Assembly: GCA_019634625.1 (NCBI GenBank) | Contig: JAHCBA010000031.1 | Location: forward strand, 1-64,000 | DNA length: 64,000 bases | DNA from: Verrucomicrobiia bacterium | GTDB lineage: Bacteria; Verrucomicrobiota; Verrucomicrobiia; Limisphaerales; CAIMTB01 | Direction of reading: 5' to 3' | In this document: in pieces, positions 52,818 through 63,191 of the stretch | Numbering within the stretch: position 1 is the first letter of the stretch | Layout: each line of letters starts with the position of its first letter | The notes under the pieces: model-generated | What the model saw: only the letters and a program-made list of their open reading frames with translations | What the model was told of the DNA's origin: nothing | Database searches by the model: none | Program-made: the position numbers and the translations under genes

Positions 52818-54113
52818 TCAGGAGACGAGCGGGGCCCCTTCCGGTTCCTTTCGGGAACCCGGCGGCCCGTTCAATCGGTCCCGCAGGGCGCGCGCCTTGT
52901 CGGCGGCGTCATGCCGGACATTCCGGTACGCATTGAAATCAGAAAACCAGTACCGCTTCGCCAGCCGGTACATCCAGTGCCCCTCCGGCACCTCCTCCCC
53001 CGGCAGCCACTGGCTGAACCGCGGCTCCATCGCCTCCAGCTCGGCCATCGCCGTCCCCCGCAACGTGGTGTCCCGCGCCCCGTGCCGGCGCACCAGCTCC
53101 TTCACCAGGTCCGGACGTTCCAGCACCACGCAGCCGCGCGTGTGCTCCCCGCTGACCTCCCGGAAATCCCGCAGAAACGCCGAATCGCGAAACGTCGCGT
53201 ACAACCCCCGCCCATCCCGCACATCCTCCACCGCAAATTGAAGGATCGGACACGGCTCGATGTCGCCCCGCGGACTGACATGATGGCTGATGCCGGTCAC
53301 CATCGGGCACAACGCCTGCCCCCGGTCGTCGTAGTACGCATCCACAATGGCAATCGGAACCCGCGACCGCATCGCCACCACGAACTTCCGCACCTCCACC
53401 AACTGCTCGGGTCGCAGCGCCAGTTGCGGGTTCATCACCGGCCCCACCGGCCGGTAGGTGTGGTACCACACGTAATGCACCCCCCGCCGGACCAGATCCC
53501 TCAACCATGCCTCCGACAGCAGATCGTCGATGTTCGACTGGCACACGCTGGTGGCCACCCCGGTCAGCAGCCCCGCCTCGACGCAATGTTCCAGTCCCCG
53601 CAGCGTCCGGCGGAACACGTCCGCCTTGCCCCGCCGCTCGTCGCTCACCGTCTCGTTGCCCTCGATCGACACCAGCGGCGTCGCGTTCCCCAGCGCCCGC
53701 AGACGCCGCGCCGTCTTCTCGGTGATCAACTGCCCGTTCGTAAACAACTGGAAATAGCAGTCGGGATGCGCCGCCAGCAGATCCAGCAGTTCCGGGTGCA
53801 GAAACGGCTCGCCCCCCAGGATCCCGAAGAACGCATTCCCGTGCGCCTTCGCCTCCCGGATCGTCCGGTTCAGCGTCTCCAGATCCAGGGCGGTCCGCGG
53901 CGCTTCAACATCCACCCAGCACCCCTGGCACCGCAGATTGCAGGAGTTGATGATCGACAGATACAGGAACGGCGGGAAGTACTCCCCCCGCCGCAACCGC
54001 CGCTTGAACCGTTCGACCGACAGCATCCCCTTCAACCCGAAGTTCCACGCGAACTTCCACAGGCACCAGGGGGAGGCGCTCCGGACCGTGCGATAAACCA
54101 GCGCAGGCAGCAT
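52818..54113 (-). CDS. Radical SAM protein
   Basis: The 431-residue protein has the 4Fe-4S/SAM motif SIINSCNLRCQGCWVD (CX3CX2C: Cys58, 62, 65), GILGGEPFLHPELLDLL (the GGE loop), and NGQLITEKTARRLRALGN. Later cysteines (ALCPMVTGISHHVSPRGD, IEPCPILQFA, TRGCVVLERP) form a SPASM/twitch-like auxiliary region. The layout resembles radical SAM enzymes of lipid and hopanoid modification or peptide maturation. The substrate is unknown; the adjacent prenyl synthase and cyclase suggest an isoprenoid. It lies between the ferredoxin (13 nt) and synthase (23 nt) genes. Confidence 0.87.
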   Translation of the reverse strand: MLPALVYRTVRSASPWCLWKFAWNFGLKGMLSVERFKRRLRRGEYFPPFLYLSIINSCNLRCQGCWVDVEAPRTALDLETLNRTIREAKAHGNAFFGILGGEPFLHPELLDLLAAHPDCYFQLFTNGQLITEKTARRLRALGNATPLVSIEGNETVSDERRGKADVFRRTLRGLEHCVEAGLLTGVATSVCQSNIDDLLSEAWLRDLVRRGVHYVWYHTYRPVGPVMNPQLALRPEQLVEVRKFVVAMRSRVPIAIVDAYYDDRGQALCPMVTGISHHVSPRGDIEPCPILQFAVEDVRDGRGLYATFRDSAFLRDFREVSGEHTRGCVVLERPDLVKELVRRHGARDTTLRGTAMAELEAMEPRFSQWLPGEEVPEGHWMYRLAKRYWFSDFNAYRNVRHDAADKARALRDRLNGPPGSRKEPEGAPLVS

Positions 54114-54126
54114 GGCGTCGTTCCTG

Positions 54127-54990
54127 TCAGGTCGTGCCGGTCATCCCCCCGCCGCCGCCGGCCGCCCGGGCCTTCGCCTCCTCGACCCGCCGCCGCGCCT
54201 CCTCGGCCCGCTGCGCAATCTGTTCGGGACTCGGCAGACTCGACAACACCTCCGGCGGCAGATCCGCCACCAGTTCCCCCAGCTTGGTCAGGCACTTGGT
54301 CCGTTCCGCCAATGCCTTGTCCGAATCCCGCTCCTTGCTGAACCGGCTCCGCGCCCGCTCGCTCCGGTCCCGCAACAGCGAATACACGTCCCCTCCCAGC
54401 AGCGCCGAGATGTCCACCTTCATCTTCTCCCGCTGCAAGTCCGCGTCGCTCACCGCATCGCCGTTGATCGGACCCCCCTTGTACTTCGGGAACATGATCG
54501 CCGCTTCCGGGCACACCCGCGAACACGCCGGGCAATGGGTCTTGCAGTTGTCCTGTTGCTGCGCCTGGATCCGCCCCCCGCCGTCCACGCCGTACACCCC
54601 GAACAGACAAAACGACAGACACTGCATGCAGTTCGTGCAGCGATCGTAATCAATCACCGGAAACCATGGCAGCCACGCCCCCGGCGCCGGCGCCTGATAC
54701 CGCGCCCGCACCGCCTCCGCCTCCGCCACCAATGCCACCGGCCCGTCCGCCCCCGCCGGCCAGCCCCGCCGTTCCCCTCCGTCCCCGCTCCCCTCAACCG
54801 CCTCCGCCCATCGCCCGGCCACCAACTCGGGACCCGTCCCGAACGTCACCCCCCCCGTCCGGTTCGACCGCACCGCGAACCCCCCTTCCAGCAGGGCCCG
54901 CACCGCCGCATGCCGCTCGTCCGCACCCACCGGCGAGGCACCCTCCCCTTCGTGAAGCACCACCCGCATCGTCGCATCGTGTAACGCCAT
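54127..54990 (-). CDS. 2[4Fe-4S] ferredoxin-domain protein
   Basis: The 287-residue protein has a ferredoxin core at residues 112-165: CTNCMQCLSFCLFGVYGVDG (Cys118, 121, 124, 128) and CKTHCPACSRVCPEAAIMFP (Cys149, 153, 156, 160). The N-terminal third is of unknown fold, and the C-terminal part is charged and helical. It probably supplies electrons to the radical SAM protein or moves them between the HdrA-like and lipoyl proteins. It is 35 nt after the HdrA-like gene. Confidence 0.85.
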   Translation of the reverse strand: MALHDATMRVVLHEGEGASPVGADERHAAVRALLEGGFAVRSNRTGGVTFGTGPELVAGRWAEAVEGSGDGGERRGWPAGADGPVALVAEAEAVRARYQAPAPGAWLPWFPVIDYDRCTNCMQCLSFCLFGVYGVDGGGRIQAQQQDNCKTHCPACSRVCPEAAIMFPKYKGGPINGDAVSDADLQREKMKVDISALLGGDVYSLLRDRSERARSRFSKERDSDKALAERTKCLTKLGELVADLPPEVLSSLPSPEQIAQRAEEARRRVEEAKARAAGGGGGMTGTT

Positions 54991-55025
54991 GATCAGGAAT
55001 TCTCTGCCGTCGGTTACTCCATCGG

Positions 55026-55460
55026 TTATTCCGTCGATGACTCCGTCGGTTGCCCTGTCGGTTGCCCCGTCGGTTGCCCATCCGGACCCGCCGTAGGACG
55101 ACCGGCCGGAAGATTCGGTTTCAACTCTCCAGACTCAAGCCCGGCCACCACTTCCTCCGCCGGTTGCGTCCTCATGTTCAACACCTCCGTCGCCGCCGCA
55201 TCCAGCGGCGCCCCCGCGTTCGCAAACAACCACTTCACCGCCCGCGGATAACACGCCGCAATCTTCAACGGCCCGCCCCCCGCCAGTCGCGCCAGCCCGG
55301 GATCCCGCCGCGCCGACCACTCGCAAAGGTCCGGCACCGCCTCGAATTCCGCCCCCGACTCGCACAATCTCCTCAAGACCTCGTCCTTCACCGCCGCCGG
55401 CACCACCTGGGCATACCGGCACCGGCAATACAAAATGCGTGGCGCGCCTTCGGAACTCAT
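55026..55460 (-). CDS. Short protein resembling the HdrA N-terminal domain
   Basis: The 144-residue protein has no family that I recognise with certainty. The pattern ILYCRCRYAQVV, then AVPDLCEWSARRDPGLARLA, then LKIAACYPRAVKWLFANAG parallels the N-terminus of heterodisulfide reductase HdrA (CHCG..., CS..G, VASCSPRxHExxF). Cysteines are at 12, 14, 33, 46 and 70, so an Fe-S site is possible. The last 30 residues are a Pro/Gly/Thr-rich repeat (QPTGQPTGQPT). It overlaps the lipoyl-protein gene by 4 nt. The HdrA-like reading is inference from eye alignment only. Confidence 0.6.
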   Translation of the reverse strand: MSSEGAPRILYCRCRYAQVVPAAVKDEVLRRLCESGAEFEAVPDLCEWSARRDPGLARLAGGGPLKIAACYPRAVKWLFANAGAPLDAAATEVLNMRTQPAEEVVAGLESGELKPNLPAGRPTAGPDGQPTGQPTGQPTESSTE

Positions 55461-55948
55461 GACGTAGTCGCGCTCCCCTTCGTGGACGCCGCCTCTTCCG
55501 CCTGCTGCTTCGCCAGCATCCGGTCAATCGTGTCGTCCAGCACCCCGATGTAGCCGGTCACATCCAGCACCCGCGGATCCGGTTCACCCTTCACTTGGTA
55601 CACCCAGGTATGATGAACACCACGCGTCAACGGTTCCAGCCCGTCCGCCAACTCCGGATTGCCCCCCTCGAACCGCCCCTCCACCACACAGAAAAGGTCG
55701 CTCACCGCCTTGAACCCCTCGATGTTTCCCACCACATCCCCCAACCCCACCGCCGCCCCAGCCTCCACCTCGTACCGCACTTCCACCAGCTCCCCCAGCA
55801 TTCGCTGCGCAAACTTCGTCAACCCCACCCGCCATACCCCTTCCAACCCCTCCGCCGGCGCCAGCCACGCATGCGACGCCGTGTACCGATGCCCCACCGG
55901 CAGATGGGCCACAAAGGTCGCGCGCTTGTAGAAGATCGTCTCGCTCAC
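55457..55948 (-). CDS. GcvH-like lipoyl-carrier protein
   Basis: The 163-residue protein follows the glycine cleavage H-protein fold: YTASHAWLAPAEGLEGVWRV, GLTKFAQRMLGELVEV, GDVVGNIEGFKAVSDLFCVV. Lys80 is at the lipoylation position. There is no glycine cleavage P or T gene, nor a lipoyl ligase, nearby. In sulfur-oxidising Hdr systems a similar lipoate-binding protein (LbpA) works with Hdr-like proteins, and the next gene here resembles part of HdrA. It is the first gene of the seven-gene operon ending at 48321. The divergent cysteine desulfurase gene starts 91 nt upstream. Confidence 0.88.
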   Translation of the reverse strand: MSETIFYKRATFVAHLPVGHRYTASHAWLAPAEGLEGVWRVGLTKFAQRMLGELVEVRYEVEAGAAVGLGDVVGNIEGFKAVSDLFCVVEGRFEGGNPELADGLEPLTRGVHHTWVYQVKGEPDPRVLDVTGYIGVLDDTIDRMLAKQQAEEAASTKGSATTS

Positions 55949-56039
55949 GTCGGATGTCGGGATCGCACCGTAGCGACGATTCCCCCGCCTTACAGGAGAA
56001 TTCTCGTCGGATCGCCAATTCCTGCCACCCTCTCCCCCC

Positions 56040-57311
56040 GTGCGGTACTTCGATCACAACGCCTCCTCGCCCCTCATCGAAGCCGCCCGCCTCGCCTGGC
56101 TCGATTCCGCCCACCGTACCCCCGGCAATCCCTCCAGCCCCCATCGCCCCGGCGCCCGCGCTGATCATGCCCTCCAACTCGCCCGCGAGACCCTCGCCAC
56201 CCGCCTCGGCGCCCCCGCCCACCGCCTCGTCTGGACCTCCGGTGCCACCGAGGCCAATAACACCGCCCTCCATCATGTCGCCCACACCTCGACCGGCGAC
56301 GTCTGGATCTCCGCCCTCGAACATCCCTGCGTCCTCGCCGCCGCCACCCGCTGGTTCCCCGGCCGTGTTCAACTCATCCCCGCCCGCCCGTCCGGCGTGA
56401 CCGACCTCGACTGGATCGCCGATCGCCTCCCACACCATCGCCCTGCCCTGATTGCGGTCATGGCCGCCAACAACGAAACCGGCGTTCTCCAGCCCTGGCC
56501 CGACCTCCTCCGCCTCTGCCTTCACCATGGCGTCCCCTTCCTCTGCGATGCCGCCCAGTGGCTCGGCAAACTCCCCGCCGCCGGTCTCGGTGACTGCGAC
56601 TTCGTCTCCGGCTGCGCCCACAAGTTCGGTGGCCCGCCCGGTACCGGCTTCCTCCTCGCCCCGCCCAACCTGAAACCTCTCCTCGTCGGCGGTCTCCAGG
56701 AGGACGGACGCCGCGCCGGTACCGAAAATGTCCCCGGCGCCGCCGGCTGCGCCGCCGCCCTCCTCGATCGCGAAGACGCCCTCGCCCGTATCCCCCACGA
56801 ACTGCGCCAGCGCGACCGCGACGCCTTCGAAGCCCGCATCGCCAACGCCATTCCCGGTCTCCAGATCGTCGGCCGCAACGCCCCGCGCCTCTGGAACACC
56901 TCCGCCCTGCTCCTGCCCCCCGTCGATTGCCGCCGGCGCTGGGTGGTCCGTCTCGACAAACTCGGCTTCGCCGTCTCCACCGGCTCCGCCTGTTCCAGCG
57001 GCCGCGAAAAGCCCTCCCATGTCCTCCAGGCCCTCGGTCTCGACGCCACCGGCGACCGCCTCGTCCGCGTCAGTGCCGGCTGGGAAACGTCCGCAGACGA
57101 CTGGTCGGCCCTGGCCGATGCCCTCCTGACCGTGGCCGCCGAGTTCGGCGTCCTTCAGGACCCGGCGCCCGCGCCAAATCCCGCCCGGAGCAACAGCGAC
57201 TCCACCTCCTCCGCCGTCGCTCCGACCTTGTCCCTCCCGGCCCGCAGATCGTCCGCCCGCACCGGGTACCACGGCCGGCGCGCGCCATCGCCAAGTCCGC
57301 CCAGATCGTAG
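56040..57311 (+). CDS. Cysteine desulfurase (NifS/IscS family)
   Basis: From a GTG at 56040 the protein has 423 residues with YFDHNASSPLIEAARLAWL, LVWTSGATEANNTALHH, ALEHPCVLAAATRWF, the PLP lysine in SGCAHKFGGPPGTGFLL, and the active cysteine in STGSACSSGREKPSHVL. It releases sulfur from cysteine for Fe-S clusters or lipoate. Its position, divergent from an operon of Fe-S, radical SAM and lipoyl proteins, suggests a dedicated sulfur supply. The last 50 or so residues (PARSNSDSTSS...) lie antisense to the FAD oxidoreductase gene and are probably an unstructured tail. Confidence 0.9.
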   Translation: MRYFDHNASSPLIEAARLAWLDSAHRTPGNPSSPHRPGARADHALQLARETLATRLGAPAHRLVWTSGATEANNTALHHVAHTSTGDVWISALEHPCVLAAATRWFPGRVQLIPARPSGVTDLDWIADRLPHHRPALIAVMAANNETGVLQPWPDLLRLCLHHGVPFLCDAAQWLGKLPAAGLGDCDFVSGCAHKFGGPPGTGFLLAPPNLKPLLVGGLQEDGRRAGTENVPGAAGCAAALLDREDALARIPHELRQRDRDAFEARIANAIPGLQIVGRNAPRLWNTSALLLPPVDCRRRWVVRLDKLGFAVSTGSACSSGREKPSHVLQALGLDATGDRLVRVSAGWETSADDWSALADALLTVAAEFGVLQDPAPAPNPARSNSDSTSSAVAPTLSLPARRSSARTGYHGRRAPSPSPPRS

Positions 57312-58708
57312 GGCCCGATCGCCGCCTCGACCTGGCGCCGCAACACCTCCGCGGGGGCCCCGGACACCGCCGCATCGAGGCAGGCGCGCGCCGGTCCCGC
57401 AAATCCCGGGTGCTCCCGCATCAGGAATCCCCCGGCCACCTCCGGCCGCCCCAGGCGCCGCACCGTTTCCCCAAAGATCACCGCCGTGAAATAAAGGCGG
57501 GCGATCTCGGTGAACGCCTCGAAATCGCCCAAGCGCCGGTACAACGCCCCAATGAAATGTTCCAGCACCCCCCACTCCGCCGCCGTGGTCTCCGCATACG
57601 ACCGCATCGCCGCCTCCCAGGCCGCCGGCCTTGCCCACGCCTGTTCCAACGCCGACGCCAGGCGTTCAATGCCCAGCAACGTGAGGGTGAACCCCGACGA
57701 CAACAGCGGATCCACAAACCCGGCCGCACTCGGCAGCAACGCCCAGCCCGGTCCCGCCGCCGGTCCGGTGCGGAAGGCCATCCGGCCCGCATGCACGAAC
57801 GGACGCACAGCCGTCGCCCCCGCGAACTGCCGCTTCACCGTCGGCAACGCCTCGATCAGCCGTCCCCAGGCCGCCTCGCCCTCCGCAAACCCAAACCGCC
57901 CCGCCACCGCGTCCGTCGCGGAAACGCCCGCACTGACCACGCCGTTCACGAATCGCAACACCCAGATCCACCCGCCCTCGAAGACGTGATGCACCGCCGC
58001 ATCGTCCACCGGGTACGGGGCGGCCCCCATGCCCTCGTGCAAAGGCAGATCCCCCAGCCGCAGAACATCCCGGAAATGCGAATACAACGCCTGCGTCCCC
58101 GGCAGGTGCGGCACCGCCAGCTCCGGCAGCCCCAACGAGCGCGAGACCGGCCCACGACGATTCCCCGCATCCACCACCCAAATCGCCCGCACCTCGCCAT
58201 TCCACCCGTTCTCCCGCACCCGCAACCGGCACGAACCCGCCTCGAAATCCACCCCCAACACCTCGCAACCCTCCCGGTACTCCACCCCCAACCGCATCGC
58301 CTCCCGCACCAGGAAATGGTCGAACTCAGGACGGTACCAGTGCGTGTCCGCCACCTCGTCATTCGGACTCGCCGCCACCAGCAACTGATCGGCACGCCCT
58401 GCCGCCCCGGCAAACGGCTGGCCCATCCGGTGGCCATAAAACGAAAACCCCCGCTTCAATCCGCAGCTCACCTCGGGATGCGCCCGCCGCCAGCTCCCCC
58501 AATGCGCGAAGGGCGTCAGCGCCGCCAGATCGTACCGCGCCGTCAATTCGCTCCAGATCAGGTCCGCCAGCGGAGTCGAGGATTCGCCGATCGCAAACCG
58601 CGGATGACTCCCCTTCTCCAGCAGCACCACCGTCCGCCCCAGGCGCCGCGCCACCATCGCCAGCAGCGCCCCCCCGAACCCCGACCCGACAATCGCCACA
58701 TCCAACAT
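57155..58708 (-). CDS. FAD-dependent oxidoreductase (halogenase/geranylgeranyl-reductase-like)
   Basis: From ATG 58708 the protein has 517 residues with MLDVAIVGSGFGGALLAMVA (Rossmann GxGxxG) and HPRFAIGESSTPLADLIW, the GES(T/S)TP loop of tryptophan-halogenase-like and geranylgeranyl-reductase-like flavoproteins. LVREAMRLGVEYREGCEVLG and AAGFVDPLLSSGFTLTLLGIE follow. It may reduce or oxidise the isoprenoid made by the neighbouring operon. Its 3' 157 nt overlap the cysteine desulfurase gene on the opposite strand. The substrate is unassigned. Confidence 0.84.
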   Translation of the reverse strand: MLDVAIVGSGFGGALLAMVARRLGRTVVLLEKGSHPRFAIGESSTPLADLIWSELTARYDLAALTPFAHWGSWRRAHPEVSCGLKRGFSFYGHRMGQPFAGAAGRADQLLVAASPNDEVADTHWYRPEFDHFLVREAMRLGVEYREGCEVLGVDFEAGSCRLRVRENGWNGEVRAIWVVDAGNRRGPVSRSLGLPELAVPHLPGTQALYSHFRDVLRLGDLPLHEGMGAAPYPVDDAAVHHVFEGGWIWVLRFVNGVVSAGVSATDAVAGRFGFAEGEAAWGRLIEALPTVKRQFAGATAVRPFVHAGRMAFRTGPAAGPGWALLPSAAGFVDPLLSSGFTLTLLGIERLASALEQAWARPAAWEAAMRSYAETTAAEWGVLEHFIGALYRRLGDFEAFTEIARLYFTAVIFGETVRRLGRPEVAGGFLMREHPGFAGPARACLDAAVSGAPAEVLRRQVEAAIGPYDLGGLGDGARRPWYPVRADDLRAGRDKVGATAEEVESLLLRAGFGAGAGS

Positions 58709-58944
58709 CGCCCCTTCATCGCACCCCCCAGGCAATGGGGTCAAATCACTACATTTACATGGTGTCGGCAATGCGATCGATCGAGGGATGCGCGAAGCGT
58801 CGTTGCTCCTGTCGATACCGATTCCGATACCGCCCCCGATTCCGGTGCACCTTCCGACAACTCGCCGATACGCCCGAGTATAAAGGGCCTCGCAACTTCC
58901 CCTTCGATCGGGTTCCGGAAACCCGGAGGGTTTCCAGAGATTAG

Positions 58945-58982
58945 CCGGGGGTCGGACCCGGCTCCGCGGGTTCGACCCCCGG
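58945..58982. repeat. Near-perfect 16-bp inverted repeat (hairpin)
   Basis: CCGGGGGTCGGACCCG (58945-58960), a 6-nt loop, and CGGGTTCGACCCCCGG (58967-58982) pair at 15 of 16 positions. There is no U-tract, so it is not a typical terminator. The GGGTTCGACCCCC segment looks like a tRNA T-arm, but no other tRNA arm is present. Confidence 0.85.
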
Positions 58983-59045
58983 GCGGAAGCCCCACCTCGC
59001 CCACGACCCCGCCAGGGGTCGCACCACCCATCCGTGGGGGCCGAG

Positions 59046-59345
59046 GCGACTCGTACTCAGCCCGAAGGGCGGTACTCGTCCTCGTCCTCGATCCCGCAGG
59101 TGCACCCTTTCGAGCGTTGCCTTGTGGCGGGTGCGATGGGCTCGATCTTGCCCGGCCCTCCCATTCCGCGTGGGAACTGGATCTCAGATTTCACGTTTCA
59201 GGCTTCAGGTCTCAGGCTTCAGGTTTCAGGCTTCAGGTTTCAGGCTTCAGGTCTCAGGCTTCAGGTTTCAGGCTTCAGTTCCCGCCCCTCCCATTCCGCG
59301 TGCGAGCTGGGCTGGGCGATCACGATCACGATCACGAGTACGAGT
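59046..59345. repeat. Composite repeat element with heptamer and hexamer arrays
   Basis: The block begins GACTCGTACTCAGCCCGAAG and carries the same landmarks as the elements at 13770, 14301 and 34047 (GGCGGTACTCGTCCTCG, CCCTTTCGAGCGTTGCCTTG, TGGCGGGTGCGATGGG, CCCATTCCGCGTG). The heptamer array TTTCAGG/CTTCAGG/TCTCAGG (59190-59282) is inserted here, and the hexamer array is GATCAC then GAGTAC (59318-59350). Nothing else is recognised in this part of the 1-kb gap before the dikinase gene. Confidence 0.9.
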
Positions 59346-59499
59346 ACGAGTGCAAGGCCTGCCGCAACAACGGAGACGCACCCGCCTCCAGGCCCGGCGA
59401 CCCTCCTGCGCCACGCGGCGCCACGCCCGCCCCCAGCAGAAGCATTACTGATTTGATCCGAGGATGGAGCCTTCCTTTCCAGTCTCCCGAATTACGGTG

Positions 59500-59724
59500 T
59501 CCGACTTACCCCTCATTCTGGACCGCCCGGACGGTGACTTTTATATCTTGTTATTCTTCAATGGCTTATAGTTTCAAACAAGCTGCCAAATCCGTCCTGC
59601 AGGACATCAGGATTGCGTTGACATCAGTGGCCGTATTGTTAGCGTTCCTTCACGACGTCAAGGGATGATCCCCTCGATCGAGATCCGTTCTCCGGTCTTC
59701 CGGAAGGATACCAACCGCAACATT
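59500..59724 (+). promoter_or_regulatory. AT-rich leader of the dikinase gene
   Basis: The stretch is markedly richer in A+T than its surroundings (CTTTTATATCTTGTTATTC near 59538; TTGACATCAGTGGCCG at 59618). The TTGACA is followed by a weak -10 candidate. A GGAAGG lies about 20 nt before the ATG at 59725. A promoter here is likely, but exact boxes are uncertain. Confidence 0.35.
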
Positions 59725-62499
<2,775 letters not shown>

Positions 62500-62519
62500 C
62501 CGCTTCCCGCCCCACTCCA

Positions 62520-62563
62520 GGGCCGATGTCCGCTCCCGTGCGGACATCGGCCCTTCTGTTTTT
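62520..62563 (+). terminator. Intrinsic terminator after ppdK
   Basis: A perfect 14-bp stem GGGCCGATGTCCGC (62520-62533) / GCGGACATCGGCCC (62540-62553) with loop TCCCGT is followed by TTCTGTTTTT. It lies 20 nt downstream of the ppdK stop and is the clearest rho-independent terminator in the window. Confidence 0.95.
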
Positions 62564-62752
62564 CCAATTCGCCCGGTCGCGGCCGACCCTCAACGCATCG
62601 GGTCGGCCCCCTCGCCCTGGAGTCCGGCGCCAACACACCCACAAAGCGGGGGCGGCTCGAAATTTCCCGAGGGATTCGATCACCACCGGCGTAGGCATGG
62701 ATGTGAACGCCGCGGAATCACCCGCGACCGCCAAAGCAGAAAGGCATACACC

Positions 62753-63100
62753 ATGAAGCCCACTCGAATCGCCGTCCTCGCCGTCGCCCTCGCGATGGGT
62801 TCCGTCACCCTGACGTCCGCCGCGGTGTCGCCCCTTTGGTCGCCCAAAGCGCAAGCCCTTGCGGACTCGGTTCGCGTTGTGCCCGCACCAGGCAATGCCG
62901 CCAGCCGACACATGGAACGGCCCATAGGCAATGCCAAGGCGTGGACGCTCGCAAGATCGCTGCGACAGGTCGCCGCCACGGGTCCGACCGTTGACCTGGT
63001 CCGGGCGCAACGCCCGTCCCTGCCCCTCAAGCACCCACGTTATGCCGAAGCCCTGCGGGAACTGCGCACCCATCAGCATGCGTCCCCTCCATCGCACTAA
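62753..63100 (+). CDS. Small exported protein of unknown function
   Basis: The 115-residue protein has a signal peptide MKPTRIAVLAVALAMGSVTL with a cleavage site near LTSAA-VSP. The mature part is basic and Ala/Pro/Arg-rich (HPRYAEALRELRTHQHASPP), without cysteines or a recognised domain. AAAGG lies about 9 nt before the ATG. It is followed by an anti-sigma-like gene and a CpxP-like gene on the same strand, with which it may act in envelope stress. A promoter probably lies in the 190 nt after the ppdK terminator. Confidence 0.6.
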   Translation: MKPTRIAVLAVALAMGSVTLTSAAVSPLWSPKAQALADSVRVVPAPGNAASRHMERPIGNAKAWTLARSLRQVAATGPTVDLVRAQRPSLPLKHPRYAEALRELRTHQHASPPSH

Positions 63101-63191
63101 TCCGCCTGAACTCGCTGCAACCCGAACCCACGCTTGATGAACGCGTCGTTACGTTGAAGTGGCACCGGTCCTTCGCAGAACCTCGCATCCG

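Noticed and set aside
58950-58985. tRNA-like T-arm (GGGTTCGACCCCC)
   Set aside because: No acceptor stem, anticodon arm or D-arm can be built around it; the segment is half of a hairpin.
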